Shown here: one piece after another, positions 35,933 through 43,616 of the stretch | Position numbering within the stretch: the first letter of the stretch is position 1 | How the letters are laid out: every line of letters begins with the position of its first letter | The notes under the pieces: model-generated | Seen by the model: the letters and a program-made list of their open reading frames with translations, nothing else | The model's database searches: none | Told to the model about the DNA's origin: nothing | DNA from: Achromobacter denitrificans NBRC 15125 | Lineage (GTDB): Bacteria; Pseudomonadota; Gammaproteobacteria; Burkholderiales; Burkholderiaceae_B | Length of the DNA: 64,000 nt | Assembly: GCF_001571365.1 (NCBI RefSeq) | Contig: NZ_BCTQ01000015.1 | Coordinates: 1-64,000, forward strand | Direction of reading: 5' to 3' | Translations under genes and position numbers: made by a program

Positions 35933-36659
35933 AGCCGGGCATCCTCAAGCGTTCTTCCAGCCAGCGCCCGCCCACGCTGACCAGCCAGGTCAGCAGGCCG
36001 AAATACAGCAGGATCAGGAGCAGCAGTTCCAGCACATTGTCCCGGTGCGACCAGATCATGATGGACTCGTAGGTCACGTCGCCCACGGCGATGGCCGAGG
36101 CGATGGCCGTCATCTTCACCAGGTCCACCAGGTTGTTGACCAGGGCCGGCAGCGCGAAGCGCAGCGCCAGCGGCAACTGCACCTGGACCAGGATCTGGCC
36201 GCGCGAAAACGCCAGCGACCGCGCCGCTTCCAGCGTCACCGCCGGCACCGCCTGGATGCCGGCGCGCAGGGCCTCGGCATGGAACACGCCCTTGTGCAGC
36301 GCCACCACGATCACCACCCAGGCGAACGGCGTGATCGGATTGCCGCCGCCCAGCTTCTGCGTGATCAGCATGTTCAACACCAGGAAGGCGCAATACAGCT
36401 GCACCAGCGTGGGCGTGTTGCGCGTGACTTCCACGAAGGCCTGCAGCGGCCCGGCCAGCCAGGCGCGGCCGCTGGTGAGGCCGGCGGCGATCAGCACGCC
36501 GAACAGCAGGCTGACGGGAATGGTCCAGGCGCAAAGCTGCAAGGTCACCAGCAGCCCGTGGCCGAAGGCGGCCAGTTCGCCCGCATCCAGCACGAAGCCG
36601 TAGTTCAGGCCCAGCGGCTTGAAGAATGCCACCCAGGCGCGCAATGCCGGCTCGATCAT
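35922..36659 (-). CDS. Amino-acid ABC transporter permease
   Basis: A 245-residue permease beginning MIEPALRAWVAFF, with VTRNTPTLVQLYCAFLVLN and the EAA loop EAARSLAFSRGQILVQVQLPL. The start is fixed by a 4-nt overlap (ATGA) with the upstream aminotransferase. It forms the membrane channel with the permease at 35114. Confidence 0.9.
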   Translation of the reverse strand: MIEPALRAWVAFFKPLGLNYGFVLDAGELAAFGHGLLVTLQLCAWTIPVSLLFGVLIAAGLTSGRAWLAGPLQAFVEVTRNTPTLVQLYCAFLVLNMLITQKLGGGNPITPFAWVVIVVALHKGVFHAEALRAGIQAVPAVTLEAARSLAFSRGQILVQVQLPLALRFALPALVNNLVDLVKMTAIASAIAVGDVTYESIMIWSHRDNVLELLLLILLYFGLLTWLVSVGGRWLEERLRMPGYGQ

Positions 36660-37915
36660 GCGGCCTCCTCCCGCCGCCGGGCGTCGGACCCGGCCGGCGC
36701 CAGCGCCGCGACCGCGCGCCCGATGCGCGCAATGGCGGCCTCGATGTCGGCGTCCGATGCCGCGAACGACAGCCGCAGGTAGGGCGACAGGCCGTAGGCC
36801 GCGCCCCGCACCACGGCCACGCCCTCGGCCTCCAGCAGCCAGTCGGCCAGGTCGCCATCGTCCGCGATCCGCCGTCCGTCGGGACGCGCGGCGCCGATCA
36901 GGTCCTCTACGCCGATCCAGGCGAAGAACGCGCCTTGCGGCGCATGCACCCTCAGGCCCGCAATCGCGCCCAGCCCTTCGACCACCCGCTGCGCCCGCCG
37001 CGCATACGCCAGGCGGGCGGTCTCGACAAAGCCGTCCGCCGCGCCCTCCAGCGCCGCGAGCGCCGCTGCCTGGCCCACCGAACTGGGGCCCGAGGACACT
37101 TGCGACTGCACCGCTTCCAGCGCGTGGACGAGCGGCTTCGGCCCGACGCCCCAGCCGATCCGCCAGCCGGTCATGGCATAGGCCTTGGACACGCCATTGA
37201 CCGCCAGCACGCGGTGGGCCAGGTCCGGCGCCGCGCGCAACAGGTGCGCCGGCGACTGCTCGAACCAGATTTCCTCGTACATCTCGTCCCACAGCACCAG
37301 CACCCGCGGCGCCTCGCGCAGCACCGCGGCCAGCGCCGCCAGCTCATCGGCGCCGTAGACCGCGCCCGAGGGATTGGCGGGCGAATTCAGGATCAGCCAT
37401 TTCGTGCGCGGCGTGATCGCCTCGCGCAGCGCGCGCGGCGTCAGCTTGAACCCTTCCCCCGCCCGCGTCTCTACGATGACCGGGGTTCCGCCATTGATCC
37501 GGACCGCGTCGGGAAAGGTCGGCCAGTACGGCGCCGGCACGATCACTTCGTCGCCCTCGTCCAGCGTGGCATTGAGCGCCAGGTAGATCACCTGCTTGCC
37601 GCCGTTGGACACGATGACGTTGGACGCATCCGCGTCCAGGCCATGGCGCCGGCCATAGCCTTGCGCCACGGCGCGGCGCAGCGCCGCCGTGCCCGCGGTG
37701 GGCGTGTACTTGGTCTGGCCCCGTTCCAGCGCCGCGCCCGCGGCGTCCTTGATGGGCGACGGGGTATCGAAATCGGGTTCGCCCGAAGTCAGCGTCACGA
37801 TGGAGCGGCCTTCGGCCGCCAGCCGCGCCGCGCGCGCGCCGGCGGCGGCGATGGGCGACAGTTCGGCGCCGCGGGCCCGGCGCGATAGGACGCCGGGAAA
37901 CAGGGATGCAGTCAT
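36656..37915 (-). CDS. Class I/II PLP-dependent aminotransferase
   Basis: A 419-residue aminotransferase of the aspartate-aminotransferase I-gamma type. Motifs: TSGEPDFDTP, NGGKQVIYLALNATLDEGDEVIVPAPYWPTFPD, LNSPANPSGAVY and the PLP lysine in NGVSKAYAMTGWRIGW. The start at 37915 (MTASLFPGVLSRRA) has AAGG upstream and fits the family; an in-frame ATG at 37978 overlaps the binding-protein stop and is an alternative. It transaminates an amino acid in the cytoplasm; lying between binding-protein and permease genes, it probably acts on the imported compound. Confidence 0.88.
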   Translation of the reverse strand: MTASLFPGVLSRRARGAELSPIAAAGARAARLAAEGRSIVTLTSGEPDFDTPSPIKDAAGAALERGQTKYTPTAGTAALRRAVAQGYGRRHGLDADASNVIVSNGGKQVIYLALNATLDEGDEVIVPAPYWPTFPDAVRINGGTPVIVETRAGEGFKLTPRALREAITPRTKWLILNSPANPSGAVYGADELAALAAVLREAPRVLVLWDEMYEEIWFEQSPAHLLRAAPDLAHRVLAVNGVSKAYAMTGWRIGWGVGPKPLVHALEAVQSQVSSGPSSVGQAAALAALEGAADGFVETARLAYARRAQRVVEGLGAIAGLRVHAPQGAFFAWIGVEDLIGAARPDGRRIADDGDLADWLLEAEGVAVVRGAAYGLSPYLRLSFAASDADIEAAIARIGRAVAALAPAGSDARRREEAA

Positions 37916-37974
37916 GGTGAGCCTTGCGGATTCGTCGGTTGCGGGCACGTCGGGCCGGGTGGCGCCGCCGTCGG

Positions 37975-38847
37975 TCATGGGCGGGCGGCGGCCTCGGGCG
38001 GCGCGCTTTCGTAGCGGCCTTCCCGCGCGGCCGCGCTCGCTTCTTTCAGGTAATCGGCCGGCACGCCGAAGCGTTCCGCTTCCCGCAGCAGCAGCCCGGT
38101 CTTGAGCCAGTCGCGGATCGCGCCGTCCACGAAGGCGCGCGTCTCGGCTTCCCCGCGCCGCGTCCAGATGACGGTGGGCGACGGGATCAGCTGGTCGGCC
38201 GTGGCCAGCTCGAAGCCGCTCCACTGCCCGCCGTTGGGTCCGTGCAGCGTTTCGTACAACGCCGGCTGGATATGCACCGACGCGTCGCAGCTGCCTCCTT
38301 TCAGCGCCAGCAGCGACTCGGGGATGTTGCGCAGGCCCTTGACCACCGCGCCGTAGGTCTCCTGCAGCGGCTTGGCGAAGTTGCTGCCCTGGGACACGCA
38401 GGCCACCTTGCCCTTCAGGTCCTCCCAGCGCTTGATGCCGCTCTGTTTGGACACCATGGCCGCGCCGCCGACCAGGTTGTAGGGCGTGGGCGCGTAGCTG
38501 AGGATCTCGCTGCGTTCCTGCGTCCATTGGATGTTCGCGATCAGCAGGTCGACCTTGCCCGCCTGCAGGAACTGCACGCGCGTCGCGGCGGTGACCGGCA
38601 CGGTCTCCAGCGACACGCCCAATCGCCGGGCGAGGTCCGCGCCCAGTTCGGTCTGGAAGCCGCCCACCTTGCCGGTGGCCGGATCCAGCAGCCCGAAAGG
38701 CGGGCTCGCGCCATCGATCCCGATGGCGATCCGGCCGCGCTGCTTGATCCGGTCCAGCGTGGCGTCCGCGTGCGCGGCGCCAGCCGCCAGGGCCGTCGCC
38801 GCGGCCAGCGCCAGCGCGAGGGCCGGCTTGATGCGTGATTGCTTCAT
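37975..38847 (-). CDS. Amino-acid ABC transporter substrate-binding protein
   Basis: A 290-residue family-3 binding protein with a Sec signal (MKQSRIKPALALALAAATALAAGAAHA). The mature start is DATLDRIKQRGRIAIGIDGASPPFGLLDPATG, with LLIANIQWTQERSEILSYAPTPYN and CVSQGSNFAKPLQ. It is clearly paralogous to the next gene (38879), including ATLD.IK.RG, APTP..VGGAA and CVSQGS.FA.PL blocks, so the pair arose by duplication. It probably extends the ligand range of the importer. Confidence 0.9.
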   Translation of the reverse strand: MKQSRIKPALALALAAATALAAGAAHADATLDRIKQRGRIAIGIDGASPPFGLLDPATGKVGGFQTELGADLARRLGVSLETVPVTAATRVQFLQAGKVDLLIANIQWTQERSEILSYAPTPYNLVGGAAMVSKQSGIKRWEDLKGKVACVSQGSNFAKPLQETYGAVVKGLRNIPESLLALKGGSCDASVHIQPALYETLHGPNGGQWSGFELATADQLIPSPTVIWTRRGEAETRAFVDGAIRDWLKTGLLLREAERFGVPADYLKEASAAAREGRYESAPPEAAARP

Positions 38848-38878
38848 CTGCGTTCTTCCGTCGGGGTCCCGGGCGCGC

Positions 38879-39715
38879 TCAGCTGCCCTGCTTGTACTTG
38901 GCGTGCAACGCTTCGAGCAGCGGCTGCGGCGGCTCGATGCCCAGGCGCTTTTCGGTGGCGATCAGCCAGCCGCTGCGGTGCCAGTCCTGCACCACCTTGT
39001 CCACGGCCGCGATGGTGTCGGCCTCGCCCTTGCGGGTCCAGACGACGGAATTGGCCGGCAGCACTTCGGTGGCGATGGGCGCGTGGTAATCCGCCCATTC
39101 CGGGTTGTTGCGCAGCAAGGGATGGATCAGCGTGGAGTCGTGCACGGCCGCCACGCACTGGCCGCCGCGCAGGGCCAGCAGCGAGTCCGACGAACTCTTG
39201 TAGCCCTTGACCTGCGCGCCGTAGTCGGCCGACAAGGGGCGCGCGAAACTACTGCCCTGCGAGACGCACACCGGCTTGCCGCGCAGGTCCTCCCACTTGG
39301 CGATGCCGCTGTTCTTCAGCGTGGCCGCGGCGCCGCCGACGCGGAAGAACGGCGTGGGCGCGTAGCCCAGGATCTCGGCGCGTTCCGGGTTCAGTTCCAT
39401 GGACGCGATCAGCAGGTCCACCTTGCCCGAAATGAGGAACTGCGTGCGCGTGGCGGTCTGGACCTGCACCAGTTCCGCCTTCACCCCCAGGCCCTTGGCC
39501 AGTTCGCGCGCCAGCTCGGGGTTCCAGCCCACCAGCTGCTGCGTGGCCGGATCCAGCGAACCGAATACGCCGCCGTTGGCCAGCACGCCGATGGTGATCG
39601 TGCCGCGTTCCTTGACCTTGTCCAGGGTCGCGTCGGCGTGGGCCGCGCCGGCCGCGGCGGCCAGCGCCAGGGAGATTGCGATCCGGGCCGCGCCCGGTGA
39701 CTTGCGGATAGCCAT
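38879..39715 (-). CDS. Amino-acid ABC transporter substrate-binding protein (paralogue)
   Basis: A 278-residue binding protein with a Sec signal (MAIRKSPGAARIAISLALAAAAGAAHA) and mature start DATLDKVKERGTITIGVLANGGVFGSLDPATQ. The frame continues upstream, but MAIRK at 39715 gives a proper signal peptide. It is the first gene of the co-directional block running to 28677, 31 nt upstream of its paralogue. The 172 nt before it contain a terminator-like hairpin for the previous operon and an AT-richer stretch (AAGCGTTTCAGATATCAATA) that may be the promoter. Confidence 0.9.
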   Translation of the reverse strand: MAIRKSPGAARIAISLALAAAAGAAHADATLDKVKERGTITIGVLANGGVFGSLDPATQQLVGWNPELARELAKGLGVKAELVQVQTATRTQFLISGKVDLLIASMELNPERAEILGYAPTPFFRVGGAAATLKNSGIAKWEDLRGKPVCVSQGSSFARPLSADYGAQVKGYKSSSDSLLALRGGQCVAAVHDSTLIHPLLRNNPEWADYHAPIATEVLPANSVVWTRKGEADTIAAVDKVVQDWHRSGWLIATEKRLGIEPPQPLLEALHAKYKQGS

Positions 39716-39839
39716 GAGATTGTGTCGTGTGCAATGAACGGACCTCCATGCTGCTTGCCGCAAGACCGCAAGGCAAAGAAGCGTTTCAGATATCAATATG
39801 AGGCTGCCGCCGCCACGTCTTCCCTAGCCGCGAACGACG

Positions 39840-39865
39840 AAGGGCGCGGCAAGCGCCGCGCCCTT
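39840..39865 (-). terminator. Strong hairpin downstream of the Bug/TauD operon
   Basis: AAGGGCGCGGC-AAGC-GCCGCGCCCTT is a perfect 11-bp stem with a 4-nt loop, 22 nt after the Bug stop codon on the minus strand. T-residues after it are few, so termination is likely but not certain. Confidence 0.6.
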
Positions 39866-39887
39866 CGATGCCGCCCTCGCCCCGCGG

Positions 39888-40910
39888 CTATTTCAGTTTC
39901 ACGTCCGCCGACACGATCACGCGGCGATACGCCGCGATGTCGTCGCGCACCGTCTGGTCCACCGCCTCCGGCGAACTGGCGGCGATGGTGAAGCCCAGGT
40001 TCTCCAGTAGCGCGGACGTCTCAGGTTCGCGCAGCACGGCCACCACGTCGCGGTGGATGCGGTCCACCACCGCGCGCGGCGTGGAGGCCGGCACGGAGAA
40101 TCCCTGCCAGCTTTCCACCGAGTAGTCCGCCAATCCCGACTCCTGGATCGTGGGCACGTCCGGCAGCGCCTTGGAGCGGTATGGCGTGGTGACGGCAAGC
40201 GCCACCAGCTTGCCGCTGCGCACGTTCTCCGTGGCCGCGGCCAGCGTGATGAGCATGGCGTCCACGTGGCCGCCCAGCACGTCCAGCGTGGCCGGCCCGC
40301 CGCCGGGGTATGGGATCTGGTTGGTCTTGGCGCCGATGCGTTCGTTCAGCAGCTCCACCGCCAGATGCTGCAGGCTGCCCGTGCCGCCCGGCAAGGCCAT
40401 CGAGATCTCGCCCGGCCGGCGCCGCACCAGTTCCACGAACTCCTGGAAGGTCCGCACGCCCAGGCCCGGGCGCACCACCAGCAACTGCGGATTGACGACC
40501 GCCTTGGTCACGCCGCGCAGATCGCGCAGGGGATCGTAGGACAGCTTGCCCGGCTGCAAGGCATTGAGCGACAGCGCGTCGCCGCCCAGCAGCAAGGTAT
40601 AGCCGTCGCCGCGCGCATGGGCCACCGCGGCGTTGCCGATGGCGCTGCTGGCGCCGGGCTGGTTCTCGACCACCACGCTCTGGTTCCACTTCTCGCCCAG
40701 CTTCTGCGCCACGGTGCGCGCCAGCTTGTCGGCGCTGCCGCCGGCCGATACCGGCACCACGATCTTGACCGGCCGGTTCGGATAGCGGTTGGCGTCCTCG
40801 CCGGGCACCGGCGCCGACCCCGCGAAATTGCTCAGCAGCCCCGCGCCCAGGATCACGCCGGCCACGAGCCCCAGGCCCCCGCGGACCACGGATTTGCGCT
40901 TGAGGTTCAT
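39888..40910 (-). CDS. Bug-family tripartite tricarboxylate receptor (periplasmic)
   Basis: A 340-residue Bug/TctC protein. The N-terminal MNLKRKSVVRGGLGLVAGVILGAGLLSNFAG is a signal peptide or anchor; YPNRPVKIVVPVSAGGSADKLAR, GGDALSLNALQPGKLSYDPLRDL and ALPGGTGSLQHLAVELL are the family pattern. Its ATG overlaps the stop of the dioxygenase gene (ATGA). It should bind the carboxylate or sulfonate that the dioxygenase processes. TctA/TctB partners are not in the window. Confidence 0.9.
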   Translation of the reverse strand: MNLKRKSVVRGGLGLVAGVILGAGLLSNFAGSAPVPGEDANRYPNRPVKIVVPVSAGGSADKLARTVAQKLGEKWNQSVVVENQPGASSAIGNAAVAHARGDGYTLLLGGDALSLNALQPGKLSYDPLRDLRGVTKAVVNPQLLVVRPGLGVRTFQEFVELVRRRPGEISMALPGGTGSLQHLAVELLNERIGAKTNQIPYPGGGPATLDVLGGHVDAMLITLAAATENVRSGKLVALAVTTPYRSKALPDVPTIQESGLADYSVESWQGFSVPASTPRAVVDRIHRDVVAVLREPETSALLENLGFTIAASSPEAVDQTVRDDIAAYRRVIVSADVKLK

Positions 40911-41836
40911 GCCGCGGCTCCCGTATCCACGCCGAAGGCGCTGAACGGCTTGCCCAGCACCGCATTGGACCGCCGCCCGTCCACGCCCTCCGGCACCTCG
41001 CCTTCCAGCGTGATGCGGTACAGCACCCGCTCGACGTCCAGGTAGGCGAAGTCGCCCGGCCCCTGGTGCGCCGTGGCGCGGTTGTCCCAGAACGCGATGC
41101 TGCCCGGTTGCCAGCGAAAGCGCGCCGTGTACTCGGGACGCGTGATCTCCTCGAAGAACAGGTTCAGCAGGTGGCGGCTTTCCTCCTCGCTCACGTCCTT
41201 GATCCTGCGCGTGAAGCCGGGGTTCACGAACAGCACGCGCTCGCCCGTCTCCGGCAGCACCCGCACCACCGGATGCTCGGACACCAGCGGGCTGGCCTGC
41301 ACCCGCTGCGCGTACAGCGTCTGGTTGTCCAGGTCGCCGTTGTAGCCGCCGAACTGGTGCCGCGCCCACAGTCCGTCGGCCAGCGCCTTCACCGCGGGCG
41401 ACAGGTTCTGGTAGGCCGCCGCGAGGTTGGTGAACACGGTGTCGCCGCCATACTCGGGCACCTGCGCGCCGGCGCGCAGGATCGAGCCCGCCGGCGGATT
41501 GACCACGCCGGTGACGTCGGTGTGCCAGCGCTCGCCGCGCCGGCCGACGGTGGACTTCGAGGAGATCGTGCGGATCTGCGGATAGCCCTCGGGCGGATTG
41601 GCGTCATATGGATGGGCCGAAGTCGGTCGCCCGAAATGCCGCGCGAACGCCAGGTGCTGCGCATGGTCGATGTGCTGGTCGCGGAAGAACACCACCTTCC
41701 AGCGTTGCAGCGCCTCCTTGATCTGCTCCACCTCGTGCTGCGCCAGCGGCTGCCGCAGATCCACGCCGTGGATCTCCGCGCCGGTGAAGACCGAAAGCGG
41801 CCGGACTTCCAGCCGCGTGCTTTCCAGTGTCGTCAT
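40907..41836 (-). CDS. TauD/TfdA-family Fe(II)/2-oxoglutarate dioxygenase
   Basis: A 309-residue dioxygenase. The Fe-binding HxD is in GERWHTDVTGV; the distal histidine and 2-oxoglutarate arginine are in WDNRATAHQGPGDFAYLDVERVLYRITLEG. TauD-type features are GAEIHGVDL at the N-terminus and FARHFGRPTSAHP. Relatives act on taurine, alkyl sulfates, 2,4-D or other carboxylates; motifs alone do not choose between them. It is co-translated with a Bug receptor, and divergent from the iron-starvation sigma gene. Confidence 0.88.
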   Translation of the reverse strand: MTTLESTRLEVRPLSVFTGAEIHGVDLRQPLAQHEVEQIKEALQRWKVVFFRDQHIDHAQHLAFARHFGRPTSAHPYDANPPEGYPQIRTISSKSTVGRRGERWHTDVTGVVNPPAGSILRAGAQVPEYGGDTVFTNLAAAYQNLSPAVKALADGLWARHQFGGYNGDLDNQTLYAQRVQASPLVSEHPVVRVLPETGERVLFVNPGFTRRIKDVSEEESRHLLNLFFEEITRPEYTARFRWQPGSIAFWDNRATAHQGPGDFAYLDVERVLYRITLEGEVPEGVDGRRSNAVLGKPFSAFGVDTGAAA

Positions 41837-41971
41837 TTGCTGCCCCTATCGATGTCGGTGAAAACAGGATAGGGGCGCGCAACAGGCCCAACAAATACCG
41901 ATACGCAATGTGAAAATGCCCGGCGATGCGCGCGATCGGGCCACAAACCGGGCGTGAAGGAAGAACCTCGG

Positions 41972-41993
41972 TATAATTGAGAACCATTGTCAA
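41972..41993 (+). promoter_or_regulatory. Fur box overlapping a TATAAT -10 before the ECF sigma gene
   Basis: TTGAGAACCATTGTCAA (41977-41993) is an imperfect dyad of the TTGAGAAT-type Fur box, and a perfect TATAAT -10 (41972-41977) overlaps its left edge. Iron-loaded Fur would block the promoter of the sigma factor gene. Confidence 0.65.
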
Positions 41994-42040
41994 TCGTATT
42001 TGGTACACCCTCACCCCGGGCCAGCCCCGCCGCGTCTTTC

Positions 42041-42553
42041 ATGAATGTGCCTGCCGGCGATATCGCCACCCTCTACCAAGCCGAAGTCAGGCGCCTGCGC
42101 GCGTTCGTGCGCCGCATCGTCGGCAATCACGGCGCGGCCGAGGACGTGGTGCAACAGGCCTTCGTGAACCTGTTGCGCAGGGGAGGCGACGGCGCCCAGG
42201 TGAACGCGGGCTACGTCAAGCAGGCCGCGCACAACCTGGCGCTGAACCATCTGCGCGACGCGCAGCGCCGCGCGGACGTCGAACTGGCGGGGCTGGAGGT
42301 CGAACAGATCGCCGACTCCCGGCCCACGCCCGAGACGATCGTGATGTACCGGCGCGAACTGCAGCGTCTGCTCGAAGCGATCGCGGCCCTGCCCGAACGC
42401 CGCCGGCAGGCCTTCGTGCTCAAGCGCATCGAAGGCTTGTCCTATGACGAAATCGCCGAGCGCATGGGCACCAGCCGCAACACCGTGATCTCGCAAGTCG
42501 TGGCCGCCATGGCGCAGTTGGACGCCTTGCTGGATTCCCCACCCGCCGCCTGA
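42041..42553 (+). CDS. FecI-type ECF sigma factor (iron starvation)
   Basis: A 170-residue ECF sigma factor. Region 2 is LRAFVRRIVGNHGAAEDVVQQAFVNLLRRG and region 4 is ALPERRRQAFVLKRIEGLSYDEIAERMGTSRNTV, typical of FecI-like factors. An upstream in-frame TTG at 41987 lies within the Fur box, so MNVPAGDIATL at 42041 is preferred. It is followed 4 nt later by its FecR-type regulator and then a TonB receptor, the standard surface-signalling order. The Fur box makes iron limitation the primary signal. Confidence 0.92.
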   Translation: MNVPAGDIATLYQAEVRRLRAFVRRIVGNHGAAEDVVQQAFVNLLRRGGDGAQVNAGYVKQAAHNLALNHLRDAQRRADVELAGLEVEQIADSRPTPETIVMYRRELQRLLEAIAALPERRRQAFVLKRIEGLSYDEIAERMGTSRNTVISQVVAAMAQLDALLDSPPAA

Positions 42554-42557
42554 GCCC

Positions 42558-43472
42558 ATGTCCCATCCCGCCCAAGACCCGGTCTATCTCGCCGCGCTGG
42601 AATGGCTGGCGCGTCTGAACGACGAGGATGCCGCCGAGCAGGACCGCCGCGCGTTCGCGCGCTGGCTGGACGAAGATCCGGCCCATCCCGCCGCCTATGC
42701 GCGCGCACAGGCGCTGTGGAACCGTTTCGAATTGGTGCGTCCCGCCGCCCAACGCATGCAGCGCCGTCGCGCGGTGCTGGGCGCGCTGGCCGCAGTGGCG
42801 GCCGTGCCCGCGCTCTACGTCCTGTCGCGCCAGCACTTCCTGGCGGACTATCGCAGCGGCGTGGGCGAACGCCGCCGCGTCGTGCTTGCCGACGGCAGCG
42901 CCGTCGAGCTGGGCAGCGACTCGGCGCTGTCGGTCAGTTTCGACGCCGGACGCCGCCACGTGACCCTGCATCGCGGCCAGGCCTATTTCCAGGTGGCGGC
43001 CGACGCCGCCCGCCGGTTTTCCGTGCAGGCGGGCGACGGCGTCACCACGGCGCTGGGCACCCAGTTCGACGTCAAGCTGCTGGACGGCATCGTCACCGTC
43101 TCCGTGACCGAACATGCAGTGGCCGTGCGGCCGCGCCCCGGCGCCGCGGCCGTCACCGTTGCCGCCGGCTGGCAGATGCAATACGGCGAATCGGGCGGCG
43201 CGGCGCCCGTCCGGTTCGACCAGGCCGCCGCGCTGGCCTGGCGGCAGGACCGGCTGGTGTTCAACGACGTTCCGTTGGCCGCCGTCCTGTCCGAACTGCA
43301 ACGCTATCAGCGCGGCCCGATCTTCCTGATGGATGCCGGCGTGGGCGCCCTGCCCGTCACGGCGGCGTTCCATGTCTCGGATCCGCAGGAAGCCTTGCGC
43401 GGCCTGGCGGAGACCTTCCCCATCCGCCTGCGCGTCGTGGCCGGATACGCCACGCTGGTCTACGCCCGTTAG
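42558..43472 (+). CDS. FecR-type anti-sigma/signal-transducing membrane protein
   Basis: A 304-residue FecR protein. The cytoplasmic N-terminus (about 12-60, ALEWLARLNDEDAAEQDRRAFARWLDEDPAHPAAYA) binds the sigma factor. One membrane helix (about 70-88) follows, then the periplasmic FecR domain (about 98-190, RRVVLADGSAVELGSDSALSV) and a C-terminal STN-like region that contacts the receptor. It relays receptor occupancy to the sigma factor encoded just upstream. Confidence 0.93.
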   Translation: MSHPAQDPVYLAALEWLARLNDEDAAEQDRRAFARWLDEDPAHPAAYARAQALWNRFELVRPAAQRMQRRRAVLGALAAVAAVPALYVLSRQHFLADYRSGVGERRRVVLADGSAVELGSDSALSVSFDAGRRHVTLHRGQAYFQVAADAARRFSVQAGDGVTTALGTQFDVKLLDGIVTVSVTEHAVAVRPRPGAAAVTVAAGWQMQYGESGGAAPVRFDQAAALAWRQDRLVFNDVPLAAVLSELQRYQRGPIFLMDAGVGALPVTAAFHVSDPQEALRGLAETFPIRLRVVAGYATLVYAR

Positions 43473-43491
43473 CTACGCCCGCCAGTCGACA

Positions 43492-43508
43492 AGTTACCTT
43501 TAGTTACC
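43492..43508 (+). promoter_or_regulatory. Direct repeat before the TonB receptor gene
   Basis: AGTTACC is repeated with a 10-bp period (AGTTACC-TTT-AGTTACC), one helical turn, in the 144-bp gap between fecR and the receptor gene. It may belong to the ECF-dependent promoter. Confidence 0.35.
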
Positions 43509-43616
43509 ATCTTTCCGCCGCGTTCGATCATTGGTTCCGCGCCGCCGGGTGTTTGACAAAGAGAGGACGCGCCAGGCGCCCTCGCGACACCGAACCACGA
43601 ACAAGGGCAACCGCAC

